Part shown: one piece after another, positions 14,284-20,519 of the stretch
How positions within the stretch are numbered: position 1 is the first letter of the stretch
How the letters are laid out: each line of letters begins with the position of its first letter
NCBI GenBank assembly: GCA_030746295.1
Contig: JASLMY010000067.1
Span: 1-20,519, forward strand
Direction: 5' to 3'
Source of the DNA: Alphaproteobacteria bacterium
GTDB taxonomy: Bacteria > Pseudomonadota > Alphaproteobacteria > GCA-2731375
DNA: 20,519 bases
Notes under the pieces: model-generated
What the model was told of the DNA's origin: nothing
The model's database searches: none
Seen by the model: only the letters and a program-made list of their open reading frames with translations
Translations under genes and position numbers: made by a program

Positions 14284-16596
14284 ATGAAGATTGCCTGTAT
14301 TGGCGGCGGCCCCGGCGGCCTCTACTACGCGATTTCCCAGAAGCTGCGCGACCCCGGCCACGAGATCACGATCGTCGAGCGCAACCGCCCCGATGACACC
14401 TTCGGTTGGGGCGTCGTCTTCTCCGACCAGACGCTCCAGAACATGACCGAGAACGACGCCGACAGCGCCGAGGCGATCCTGGCCGAGTTCGCCCATTGGG
14501 ACGATATCGACGTCCACTTCAAGGGCGAGGTGGTGACCTCCAGCGGCCACGGCTTCTGCGGTGTCGGCCGCCGGCGTCTGCTGCAGATCTTACAGGAACG
14601 GGCGCGCGATCTCGGTGTCGCGCTCCAATTCGAGACCGAGGCCGGCGGGCCGGAGGCGTTCGCCGACGCCGACCGGATCGTCGCCGCCGACGGCTTCAAC
14701 AGCGCCTACCGCGAGCGCTTCGCCGCCACCTTCGAGCCCGACATCGACCTCAGGACCAACAAGTACATCTGGCTCGGCACCGATGCCGTGTTCGATGCCT
14801 TCAGCTTCATCTTCGAGGAGACCCGGCACGGCTGGATCTGGGTCCATGCCTACCGTTTCGACGCCGGAACGTCGACCTTCATCGTCGAGTGCCAGGAGCC
14901 GACCTGGCGCGGCCTCGGGCTCGACGATCCGGACCCGGCACGGTCAATCCGGGTCTGCGAGGAGATCTTCGCCCCCTATCTCGGCGGTGCCCGGCTACGC
15001 AGCAACGCGGCCCATCTCCGGGGCTCGGCCTGGCTCAACTTCCCGCGTGTCAACTGCCGCACCTGGCATCACGGCAACGTCGTTCTCTTGGGCGACGCCG
15101 CGCATACGGCGCATTTCTCCATCGGCTCGGGCACCAAGCTCGCCTTCGAGGACGGCATCGCGCTGGCCGACGCGGTGCACCACGAGGGCGACCTCGAGAG
15201 CGCGCTGACGATCTATCAGGAAAGCCGCCGTCTCGAGGTCGTGAAGCTGCAGAGCGCCGCCCGCAACTCGACCGAGTGGTTCGAGAATGTGCCCCGCTAC
15301 GTCACCTTCGAGCCGCTGCAGTTCGCTTACTCGCTGCTGACCCGCAGCCAGCGGGTCAGCCACGAGAACCTGCGGCTGCGCGACCCGGGCTGGCTGGAGG
15401 GGGTCGAGCGCTGGTTCGTCGCCGAGGGCTCCGAGGGCGCCGAGCGGCGGCCGACCCGGCCGATGTTCTCGCCCCTCCGCCTGCGCGAGATGCGGTTGGA
15501 GAACAGGGTCGTGGTCTCGCCGATGTCGATGTACTCGGCCGAGGACGGCCTGGTGGGCGACTTCCACTTGGTGCACTACGGTGCCCGCGCCCAGGGCGGT
15601 GCGGGCCTCGTCTACACCGAGATGACCGACGTTTCGGCCGAAGGCCGGATCACGCCAGGCTGCGCCGGCCTCTACGACGACGCCCATGTCGACGCCTGGC
15701 GGCGGATCGTCGACTTCGTGCATGACCAGACCCGCGCCCGCATCGCCGTGCAGCTGGGCCATGCCGGGCCGAAGGGTGCCACCAAGCGGGGCTGGGAAGG
15801 CATGGACGAGCCTTTGGAGGCGGGCGGCTGGGAGCTGATCGCCCCCTCGGCGGTGCCCTGGTCGGAAGCGAACCCGGTGCCCCGCCCGATGACGCGAGCC
15901 GACATGGACCGCGTCAAGGACCAGTTCGTCCGCGCCACCACCATGGCGGCGGCGGCCGGCTTCGACATGGTCGAGCTGCACTGCGCCCACGGCTATCTTC
16001 TCTCCGCCTTCATCACGCCCTTGATGAACAAGCGCAACGACGAATATGGCGGGCCGTTGGAGGCGCGGCTCAAGTATCCCCTGGAGGTCTTCGCCGCCAT
16101 GCGCGCCGCCTGGCCCGAGGCGAAGCCGATGGCGGTCCGGGTCTCGGCCACCGACTGGATGCCCGACGGCAACGAGATCAGCCAGGAGGCGGCCGGCATC
16201 ACCCCGGAAGATTCGGTCGCCATCGCCAAGGCCTTCAGTGCTGCCGGCGCCGACATCATCGACGTCTCTGCCGGCCAGACCAGCCCCGATGCGCGGCCCG
16301 TCTACGGCCGCATGTTCCAGACCCCGTTCTCGGACCGGATCAGGAACGAGGCCGGCATCGCCACCATGGCGGTCGGCAACATCTACGAGATCGACCACGT
16401 CAACAGCATCATCGCCGCCGGCCGCGCCGACCTCTGCTGCATCGGTCGCCCCCATCTCGCCGATCCCTACTGGACGCTCCGCGCCGCCGCCCAGCAAGGC
16501 CACGAGCGCCAGTACTGGCCGCCGCAGTACCTCACCGGCCGCGACCAGATCGTCCGCAACCTCCGCCGCGCGGCCGACCTGGTGCTGCCGATTTGA
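14284..16596 (+). CDS. 2-aminobenzoyl-CoA (or salicylyl-CoA) monooxygenase/reductase fusion
   Basis: A 770-residue fusion of an FAD monooxygenase and an Old Yellow Enzyme-type reductase. Residues 1-385 carry the FAD-binding GGGPGGL (7-13), FGWGVVFSD, and the second FAD motif [20 protein letters not shown] from Leu269. Residues 394-770 carry [42 protein letters not shown] and NKRNDEYGG, all typical of NADH:flavin oxidoreductases. This architecture is that of 2-aminobenzoyl-CoA monooxygenase/reductase, which hydroxylates the ring and then reduces it, and of proteins annotated as salicylyl-CoA 5-hydroxylase/oxidoreductase. The CoA ligase and RidA protein that follow favour the anthranilate route. 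Both halves are complete. GAGGG lies about 6 bases before the ATG at 14284. Confidence 0.88.
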   Translation: MKIACIGGGPGGLYYAISQKLRDPGHEITIVERNRPDDTFGWGVVFSDQTLQNMTENDADSAEAILAEFAHWDDIDVHFKGEVVTSSGHGFCGVGRRRLLQILQERARDLGVALQFETEAGGPEAFADADRIVAADGFNSAYRERFAATFEPDIDLRTNKYIWLGTDAVFDAFSFIFEETRHGWIWVHAYRFDAGTSTFIVECQEPTWRGLGLDDPDPARSIRVCEEIFAPYLGGARLRSNAAHLRGSAWLNFPRVNCRTWHHGNVVLLGDAAHTAHFSIGSGTKLAFEDGIALADAVHHEGDLESALTIYQESRRLEVVKLQSAARNSTEWFENVPRYVTFEPLQFAYSLLTRSQRVSHENLRLRDPGWLEGVERWFVAEGSEGAERRPTRPMFSPLRLREMRLENRVVVSPMSMYSAEDGLVGDFHLVHYGARAQGGAGLVYTEMTDVSAEGRITPGCAGLYDDAHVDAWRRIVDFVHDQTRARIAVQLGHAGPKGATKRGWEGMDEPLEAGGWELIAPSAVPWSEANPVPRPMTRADMDRVKDQFVRATTMAAAAGFDMVELHCAHGYLLSAFITPLMNKRNDEYGGPLEARLKYPLEVFAAMRAAWPEAKPMAVRVSATDWMPDGNEISQEAAGITPEDSVAIAKAFSAAGADIIDVSAGQTSPDARPVYGRMFQTPFSDRIRNEAGIATMAVGNIYEIDHVNSIIAAGRADLCCIGRPHLADPYWTLRAAAQQGHERQYWPPQYLTGRDQIVRNLRRAADLVLPI

Positions 16597-16620
16597 GGGA
16601 AGTGCCGGACCGCATCGCCG

Positions 16621-16690
16621 CCGTCGCTCGCTCGAAAGCGGGAGTCCAGGGCAACCGGCGACTGGATACCCGTTTTCGCAGGAATGACTC
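16621..16690. repeat. Dispersed palindromic repeat (VIPAKTGIQ-encoding type)
   Basis: An imperfect inverted repeat: a 17-base arm at 16633-16649 pairs with 16662-16678 at 14 of 17 positions, around a 12-base centre. On the minus strand it would translate to VIPAKTGIQSPVALDSRFR, a hallmark of a small dispersed repeat that I recognise from many proteobacterial genomes. This copy looks decayed. It sits between the monooxygenase and ligase genes, within what is probably one catabolic unit. Confidence 0.7.
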
Positions 16691-16713
16691 GGGTGGAACG
16701 AGCAGACCGAGAA

Positions 16714-16742
16714 TTGGTTCCGATCGGATCGCTGGTGATATC
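16714..16742 (+). promoter_or_regulatory. Weak promoter-like site with palindrome before CoA ligase
   Basis: TTGGTT (16714-16719) and GATATC (16737-16742) are 17 bases apart; only the -35 is a fair match. TCCGATCGGA (16719-16728) is a perfect 10-base palindrome in the spacer, where a repressor could bind. The ligase may instead be read through from the monooxygenase gene. Confidence 0.22.
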
Positions 16743-16796
16743 GGCGCTTTCGGGTAATCTCATAGAAGTTCAGCAGCCTTCCGGAGCCCGGCGACG

Positions 16797-18443
16797 GTGT
16801 ACTCGGCCCATATCGACACGTTCGCGCGCGACCGTTTGCCGCCGCCCGAGGCCTGGCCCCACTTCAACCGTGCGGCCCCCGACTTCGCGTTCCCTGAGCG
16901 CCTGAACGCGGCCGAGGTGCTGCTGGACGGGGCCATCGGACGGGGCTTCGCCGCGCGCCCGGCGTTGCGCGGGACGGCGGTGACCTGGACCTATGCCGAG
17001 CTGCTGGAGCGGGCCAACCGGGTCGCCCATGTCCTGGTCGAGAATTTCGGCGTCGTCCCCGGCAACCGCGTCCTCATTCGCAGCGCCAACAACCCGATGA
17101 CGGTCGCCTGCTGGATGGGCGTCGCCAAGGCCGGCGGCATCAATGTTGCCACCATGCCGTTGTTACGCGCCGGCGAGCTGGCGGCGATCGTCGACCGGAC
17201 CGAGGCCAAGCTCGCCCTTACGGACCGCCGCCTGGCTGAGGAGATGGCGCGCTGCCGCGAGCTGGCTCCCGGCCTCGAACGGATAGCCGAGTTCGACGGC
17301 ACCGGCGCGGCCAATGGCGAGCTGGAGCGGCTGATGGCCGCCAAGCCTATCGATTTTTCCAACGTTCCGACCGCGGCCGAGGACATCGCGCTGATCGCCT
17401 TCACCTCCGGCACCACGGGCGCGCCCAAGGGGGCGATGCATTCGCACCGCGACGTCATCGCCATCACCCGCACGTTTCCGCGCGCGGTGCTGAAGCCGGT
17501 GCCGGACGACGTCTTCATCGGCACGCCGTCGCTCGCCTTCACCTTCGGTTTCGGTACGCTGGCAATTTTTCCGCTCTGCTTCGGCGCTTCCACGGTGCTG
17601 CTGGAGACGCTGTCGCCGGAGGTCTTGCTGAACGCGATCCAGGACTACGAGGCGACGCTCTGCTTCACCGTGCCGACCGGCTATCGGGCGATGCTGCGGG
17701 CCATGGCCGGGCAGGGCGGGGGAGCCGAACGCCTCGGCAGCCTCAGGCTTTGCGCCTCTGCCGGCGAGGCCCTGCCGGTCGCCACCTTCGAGGCCTGGCG
17801 GCGGGCGACGGGTCATTCAATCGTCGACGGCATCGGCACCACCGAGATGCTGAACCATTTCATCTCGGCACCGCTGGAGGCGGTCAGGCCCGGTGCCACC
17901 GGCAAGCCCCTGCCGGGCTACGAGGCCCGTATCGTCGACGAGGAGTTGCGACCGCTGCCCCCGGGCGAGACCGGGCTGCTGGCGGTGCGCGGGCCGACCG
18001 GCTGCCGCTATCTGGACGACCCCCGCCAGTCTTCGTACGTCCGCGATGGCTGGAACCTGACCGGCGACAGCTTCACCTGCGACGAGGACGGCTACTTCTG
18101 GTACGCGGCCAGGAATGACGACATGATCGTCTCGTCCGGCTACAACATCGCCGGGCCCGAGGTCGAGGACGCCCTGCTAAGCCACCCCGCGGTCGCGGAA
18201 TGCGCCGTCGTCGCCGCCCCTGATGCCGACCGCGGCAGCGTGCCCAAGGCCTACGTCGTGCCTGCCGACAGCCATCCCGTGAGCGAAGGCTTGGTCCGAG
18301 AGCTGCAAGACTTCGTCAAGCAGCGCATCGCGCCCTACAAGTACCCGCGTCGGATCGGATTTCTGGCCGAGCTGCCGCGGACCGAGACCGGCAAGGTGCA
18401 GCGCTACAAGCTGCGCGAGCGGGCCGCGGTTGAGGCGGAATGA
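16797..18443 (+). CDS. Anthranilate (2-aminobenzoate)/benzoate-CoA ligase family
   Basis: A 548-residue ANL-superfamily acyl-CoA synthetase that would activate an aromatic acid with ATP and CoA. The N-terminus (YSAHIDTFARDRLPPPEAWP) is typical of 2-aminobenzoate-CoA ligases. The phosphate loop is TSGTTGAPKG (203-212). Later motifs are YEARIVDEELRPLPPGETG, the hinge region YFWYAARNDDMIVSSGYNIAGPEVE, and the C-terminal catalytic Lys in PRTETGKVQRYKLRE. GTG at 16797 is the likely start, with GGAG about 10 bases upstream; its placement before HIDTFARD fits the family. It follows the monooxygenase/reductase by 200 bases and precedes the RidA gene by 22, so together they form the start of an aerobic CoA-dependent aromatic pathway. 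Benzoate or salicylate cannot be excluded as substrate. Confidence 0.87.
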   Translation: MYSAHIDTFARDRLPPPEAWPHFNRAAPDFAFPERLNAAEVLLDGAIGRGFAARPALRGTAVTWTYAELLERANRVAHVLVENFGVVPGNRVLIRSANNPMTVACWMGVAKAGGINVATMPLLRAGELAAIVDRTEAKLALTDRRLAEEMARCRELAPGLERIAEFDGTGAANGELERLMAAKPIDFSNVPTAAEDIALIAFTSGTTGAPKGAMHSHRDVIAITRTFPRAVLKPVPDDVFIGTPSLAFTFGFGTLAIFPLCFGASTVLLETLSPEVLLNAIQDYEATLCFTVPTGYRAMLRAMAGQGGGAERLGSLRLCASAGEALPVATFEAWRRATGHSIVDGIGTTEMLNHFISAPLEAVRPGATGKPLPGYEARIVDEELRPLPPGETGLLAVRGPTGCRYLDDPRQSSYVRDGWNLTGDSFTCDEDGYFWYAARNDDMIVSSGYNIAGPEVEDALLSHPAVAECAVVAAPDADRGSVPKAYVVPADSHPVSEGLVRELQDFVKQRIAPYKYPRRIGFLAELPRTETGKVQRYKLRERAAVEAE

Positions 18444-18465
18444 AACGAGAGAGGGAGGAAAGCCC

Positions 18466-18855
18466 ATGCAAACCCTACAGCCGCCCGGCTGGGCGCGGCC
18501 CAAGGGCTACGCCAACGGCATCGCCGCCGAGGGGCGGCAAGTCTTCGTCGCCGGCCAGGTCGGCTGGGACGCGAGCGAGACCTTCGCCTCCGACGATTTC
18601 GTGGCCCAGGCCGAACAGGCGCTGCGGAACATCGTCGCCATCCTGGCCGAGGCCGGCGCGGGCCCCGAGCACCTCACCCGCATGACCTGGTATCTCGGCG
18701 ACAAGCAAGAGTACCTCGCCCGCGCCGCCGAGCTGGGCCAGGCCTACCGCCGCGTCATCGGCAAGAACTTCCCGGCGATGACCGCGATCGAGGTCTCCGG
18801 CTTCGTCGAGGACGGCGCCAAGGTCGAGATCGAGGCCACCGCCGTCGTCGGCTGA
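18466..18855 (+). CDS. RidA/YjgF-family protein lacking the conserved Arg
   Basis: A 129-residue RidA-fold protein, normally a trimer with active sites between subunits. RidA enzymes hydrolyse reactive enamines and imines. The family outline is clear: QVFVAGQVGWD, QALRNIVAILAEAGAGPEHLTRMTWYL, and NFPAMTAIEVSGFVEDGAKVEIEATAV. The Arg that binds the substrate carboxylate in canonical RidA (in FPARS) is Met105 here, while the Glu of the EIEA segment is kept (Glu123). That places it among Rid subgroups without the Arg, whose activities are mostly unknown. ATG at 18466 has a strong GAGGGAGGAA just upstream. It follows the ligase gene by 22 bases and is probably in its operon, where a ring-reduction product with an enamine group could be its substrate (inference). 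Confidence 0.88.
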   Translation: MQTLQPPGWARPKGYANGIAAEGRQVFVAGQVGWDASETFASDDFVAQAEQALRNIVAILAEAGAGPEHLTRMTWYLGDKQEYLARAAELGQAYRRVIGKNFPAMTAIEVSGFVEDGAKVEIEATAVVG

Positions 18856-18867
18856 GCCGCTGCGCGC

Positions 18868-18897
18868 CGTCATTGCGAGCGGAGCGAAGCAATCCAG
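18868..18897 (+). repeat. Left-type repeat, copy 1
   Basis: A 30-base repeat beginning CGTCATTGCGAGCGGAGCGA and ending AAGCAATCCAG. It is identical over all 30 bases to the copy at 19053-19082. The interior can fold on itself. Related sequences are common as dispersed repeats in alphaproteobacterial genomes, from memory of such sequences; their translation gives VIASGAKQS. Confidence 0.85.
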
Positions 18898-18982
18898 TTG
18901 GGTGCCATCGACCCGATTGAGAGACGCTTGCCCGAGTGTATCGTCTGATGTGCGAAGCTGGGGGAACCATGCTTCACCGTCG

Positions 18983-19019
18983 TGGATTGCCGCGCTCACT
19001 ACGCTCGCTCGCAATGACG
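18983..19019 (-). repeat. Right-type repeat, copy 1
   Basis: The inverted partner of the left repeat, with the same outer CGTCATTGCGAGCG and inner CAATCCA ends on the minus strand but a longer middle (GAGCGTAGTGAGCGCGG). It differs from the right repeat at 19417-19454 at only two positions in the middle. Confidence 0.8.
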
Positions 19020-19052
19020 GTTGCAAGGTTCGTCAACCAACCCTATGAACAT

Positions 19053-19082
19053 CGTCATTGCGAGCGGAGCGAAGCAATCCAG
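19053..19082 (+). repeat. Left-type repeat, copy 2
   Basis: Identical to the 30 bases at 18868-18897. It ends 11 bases before the TTG start of the GIY-YIG gene. Confidence 0.85.
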
Positions 19083-19093
19083 GGGTTCGGCAT

Positions 19094-19381
19094 TTGAGGC
19101 AGCCGGCTGTCTACATCATGGCGAGCAAACGCAACGGCACGCTTTACACCGGCGTGACCTCAAACCTAATCCGCCGTGTCGCCCAACACAGGCTAGGGCA
19201 GGGGGCTGGCTTCGCGGTGAGATACGGATGCAAGTTGTTGGTCTACTATGAGGTCTACGACGACATGTTGGCGGCAATTGCTCGGGAAAAGCAGATCAAG
19301 GCGGGCTCGCGGGCCAAGAAGTTGGCGTTGATCGAGGGCATGAACCCGGGCTGGAAGGACCTGTTTGCCGAGATCGTCTGA
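19094..19381 (+). CDS. Small GIY-YIG nuclease domain protein
   Basis: A 95-residue single-domain protein of the GIY-YIG endonuclease superfamily (UvrC N-domain, homing endonuclease and UPF0213-like fold). The two signature strands are AVYIMASKRNGT (the VYI form of GIY) and LYTGVT (YTG form of YIG), followed by SNLIRRVAQHR with the catalytic-type Arg, and AREKQIKAG with the metal-binding Glu. NPGWKDLFAEIV closes the domain. TTG at 19094 is the probable start: the family begins at about this point, and AGGGG lies 8 bases upstream. The frame remains open upstream into the repeat, but that part is repeat-derived. It is flanked on both sides by inverted palindromic repeats. Its codons are less GC-rich than its neighbours', suggesting transfer. 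Role unknown; nicking of the repeats is a hypothesis. Confidence 0.85.
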   Translation: MRQPAVYIMASKRNGTLYTGVTSNLIRRVAQHRLGQGAGFAVRYGCKLLVYYEVYDDMLAAIAREKQIKAGSRAKKLALIEGMNPGWKDLFAEIV

Positions 19382-19416
19382 AGCGTCACGGGCAATGGCC
19401 ACCTTCCACTGCTGAT

Positions 19417-19454
19417 CTGGATTGCCGCGCTCGCTCCGCTCGCTCGCAATGACG
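19417..19454 (-). repeat. Right-type repeat, copy 2
   Basis: A 38-base inverted partner of the left repeat. On the minus strand it shares the CGTCATTGCGAGCG outer end and the CAATCCAG inner end with the left type, but carries an expanded GAGCG-rich centre. It lies between the GIY-YIG stop codon and the EthD gene's 3' end (10 bases away), so it may also act as a bidirectional transcript end. Confidence 0.8.
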
Positions 19455-19464
19455 GGACTGGGCG

Positions 19465-20091
19465 TCAGAAGACCGGGTGGACCTCGACCAGCAGGCGCTC
19501 GATGGCCGAGGTGTGCTCGACCGAATCCTGCTGCACCTCCTTCACCTGGGCGCTGGAGGTGATGCGTTGCAGGGCGTCGAGGTCGGCGAAGTAGACCTCG
19601 GCGAGGCCGTCGGCAAAGCCTTCCGGTCCGTCCTCGACGAGCGAGACCTGATAGCGCTGCAACTCGGGGAATTCCATCACCATCGGCGCGTGGCGGGTGA
19701 GCCACCAGTCCTTGAACTGGGCCCGGTCCATGTCCCGGCGCCGCTTCAGGGCCGAGACCAGTCGGAACTTCGGATCGGTGCCGAGGTCGACGAAAGGGTG
19801 CTCCGTGAGGTCAATCCGTTCGCGACGGATCGCGTGGGCCTCGGTGTCGGCCCGGGCGGTCTTGGCCTCGGCGCTGGCGAAGCCGGCGTCGGCCGCGGCG
19901 GCATCGTCGAACCAGAGCTCGGCCATGCCGTCGAGCGTGCCGTCCTCGCCGGCCGCCTCGAGGCTGATCGCGTAGCGCCGGAGGCCCGGGATCTTCTCGA
20001 CCCTGGGCCGGTGCTCGTCGAGCCACCAGGCGAAGAACTCGGGCCGCGTGAGCGCCGGAATGCGTTTCAGAAAGAAGGCGCATTTGAGCAT
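19465..20091 (-). CDS. Tandem EthD-domain protein
   Basis: A 208-residue protein made of two EthD domains, members of the dimeric alpha-beta barrel fold. Domain 1 (about 1-100) begins MLKCAFFLKRIPALTRPEFFAWWLDEHRPRV in two steps and contains the hallmark WWLDEH; domain 2 (about 105-208) repeats it as FKDWWLTRHAPMVMEFPEL. Both end with a GMAELWF or GLAEVYF strand. EthD-like domains often pair as homodimers, so the fusion may be a built-in dimer. Known relatives assist ether degradation or aromatic decarboxylation, but most are uncharacterised; function here is unknown. ATG at 20091 is preceded by a near-perfect GGAGGAA 6 bases away; an ATG further up lies inside xthA. The gene begins 2 bases after the xthA stop, so the two are cotranscribed. 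Confidence 0.85.
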   Translation of the reverse strand: MLKCAFFLKRIPALTRPEFFAWWLDEHRPRVEKIPGLRRYAISLEAAGEDGTLDGMAELWFDDAAAADAGFASAEAKTARADTEAHAIRRERIDLTEHPFVDLGTDPKFRLVSALKRRRDMDRAQFKDWWLTRHAPMVMEFPELQRYQVSLVEDGPEGFADGLAEVYFADLDALQRITSSAQVKEVQQDSVEHTSAIERLLVEVHPVF

Positions 20092-20093
20092 GT

Positions 20094-20519
20094 CTATTCC
20101 TCCAGGCGGCACCAGACCGGGGTGTGGTCCGACGGCTTCTCCTTGCCTCGGGGGCCACGGTCGATGCCGACCTCGGCCAGCAGGTCGGCGGCCTGGGGGC
20201 TCAACAGCAGATGGTCGATCCTAAGGCCGTGGTCCTTCTGCCAGGCGCCGCGCTGATAATCCCAGAAGCTGTAGGCGATCTCGCTCGGGTGCAGGGCGCG
20301 GAAGGCCTCGGTCAGGCCCAGGTAGACGAGCTCGCGGAACTTGGCCCGGCTTTCGGGCCGGCAGAGGGCGTCGTCGGCGAAGCCGGCCGGATCGAAGCAG
20401 TCGTCGTCGGTCGGGCAGACGTTGTAATCGCCGCCGAGCACGAACCGCTCCTCCGCTTCGAGCAGCGTCTTCGTATGGGCAACGAGGCGCGCCATCCATT
20501 CGAGCTTGTAGGGGAACTT
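20094..20519 (-). CDS. xthA: Exodeoxyribonuclease III, C-terminal part (cut by window edge)
   Basis: The last 141 residues of an exonuclease III-type AP endonuclease, which repairs abasic sites in DNA. The frame is open to the window edge, where KFPYKLEWMARL is family sequence, so the missing start lies outside and the gene is not broken. Visible catalytic segments are GGDYNVCPTDDD (the DxN pair), RIDHLLLSPQ (the active-site Asp) and SDHTPVW (the Asp-His pair). FRALHPSEIAYSFWDYQRGA is the substrate-loop region of this family. The stop TAG at 20096-20094 is followed 2 bases later by the EthD gene start, whose ribosome binding site lies within the last codons of this gene. Confidence 0.95.
   Translation of the reverse strand, partial: KFPYKLEWMARLVAHTKTLLEAEERFVLGGDYNVCPTDDDCFDPAGFADDALCRPESRAKFRELVYLGLTEAFRALHPSEIAYSFWDYQRGAWQKDHGLRIDHLLLSPQAADLLAEVGIDRGPRGKEKPSDHTPVWCRLEE

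Larger units (their letters stand above)
18868..19019. mobile_element. Empty palindromic repeat pair (MITE-like unit)
   Basis: This 152-base unit has a 30-base left repeat (18868-18897) and a related, inverted right repeat (18983-19019). Each repeat runs from a CGTCATTGCGAGCG outer end to an AATCCA inner end and is partly self-complementary. The 85 bases between contain no gene. The same left and right types bracket the GIY-YIG gene 33 bases further on. The simplest reading is a non-autonomous relative of that unit. It may also serve as a transcript end for the RidA operon. Confidence 0.55.
19053..19454. mobile_element. GIY-YIG nuclease gene bracketed by inverted palindromic repeats
   Basis: A 402-base unit: left repeat (19053-19082), a single gene (19094-19381), right repeat (19417-19454). 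The gene fills nearly all of the space and its ribosome binding site (AGGGG, 19081-19085) overlaps the inner end of the left repeat. The gene has more A/T and rarer codons than its neighbours. Left and right ends are the same two types, in the same order, as in the empty unit just upstream. I infer a small mobile or formerly mobile element; no target-site duplication is evident. Confidence 0.55.

Noticed and set aside
18868..19454. A CRISPR array
   Set aside because: Only four repeat copies in alternating orientation with unequal spacing and a gene between them; no regular spacers.

Overview
The window is a GC-rich bacterial chromosome segment. It is most likely from an alphaproteobacterium of the Rhodospirillales/Kiloniellales type. 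The support is a pcm-like, tolC, popZ (DUF2497), valS gene order, a PopZ protein with the usual N-terminal helix and acidic Pro/Glu linker, and an aerobic 2-aminobenzoyl-CoA gene set. This placement is inference from gene content, not from a phylogenetic marker.

Left part (1-3.2 kb). A 68-residue membrane protein on the plus strand faces a minus-strand pair: an MFS transporter followed by a gene of the glycine/betaine/sarcosine/D-proline reductase B family. The second gene contains an in-frame TGA at 974-972 (minus), followed by a bacterial-SECIS-like hairpin with the right spacing and loop. It reads best as one 293-residue selenoprotein with Sec165 in a UxxC motif, not as two broken ORFs. 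A tRNA-Cys(GCA) gene follows, also on the minus strand.

Middle (3.3-10.7 kb, plus strand). A good sigma70-type promoter leads into a housekeeping run: isoaspartyl methyltransferase-like protein, TolC-family outer-membrane protein, PopZ, valyl-tRNA synthetase, and a tightly coupled M19 dipeptidase-like protein with altered metal ligands. A two-CBS-domain protein ends this stretch and is followed by an intrinsic terminator.

Right part (10.8-18.9 kb, plus strand). This holds an M81 (MlrC-like) metallopeptidase and a thiamine-diphosphate enzyme. After them comes an aerobic anthranilate block: a fused FAD monooxygenase/Old Yellow Enzyme (2-aminobenzoyl-CoA monooxygenase/reductase type), an anthranilate/benzoate-CoA ligase, and a RidA-family protein that lacks the usual substrate-binding Arg. 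Together these would activate anthranilate to its CoA ester, hydroxylate and reduce the ring, and perhaps process the enamine/imine product.

Right end (18.9-20.5 kb). Two units are bounded by the same left and right palindromic repeats. One is an apparently empty 152-base unit; the other is a 402-base unit whose only gene is a small GIY-YIG nuclease. This looks like a small nuclease-bearing repeat element beside a gene-less relative. The window closes with a minus-strand pair, xthA (cut by the window edge) and a tandem EthD-domain protein. The two most notable items are the selenoprotein and the GIY-YIG/repeat unit.
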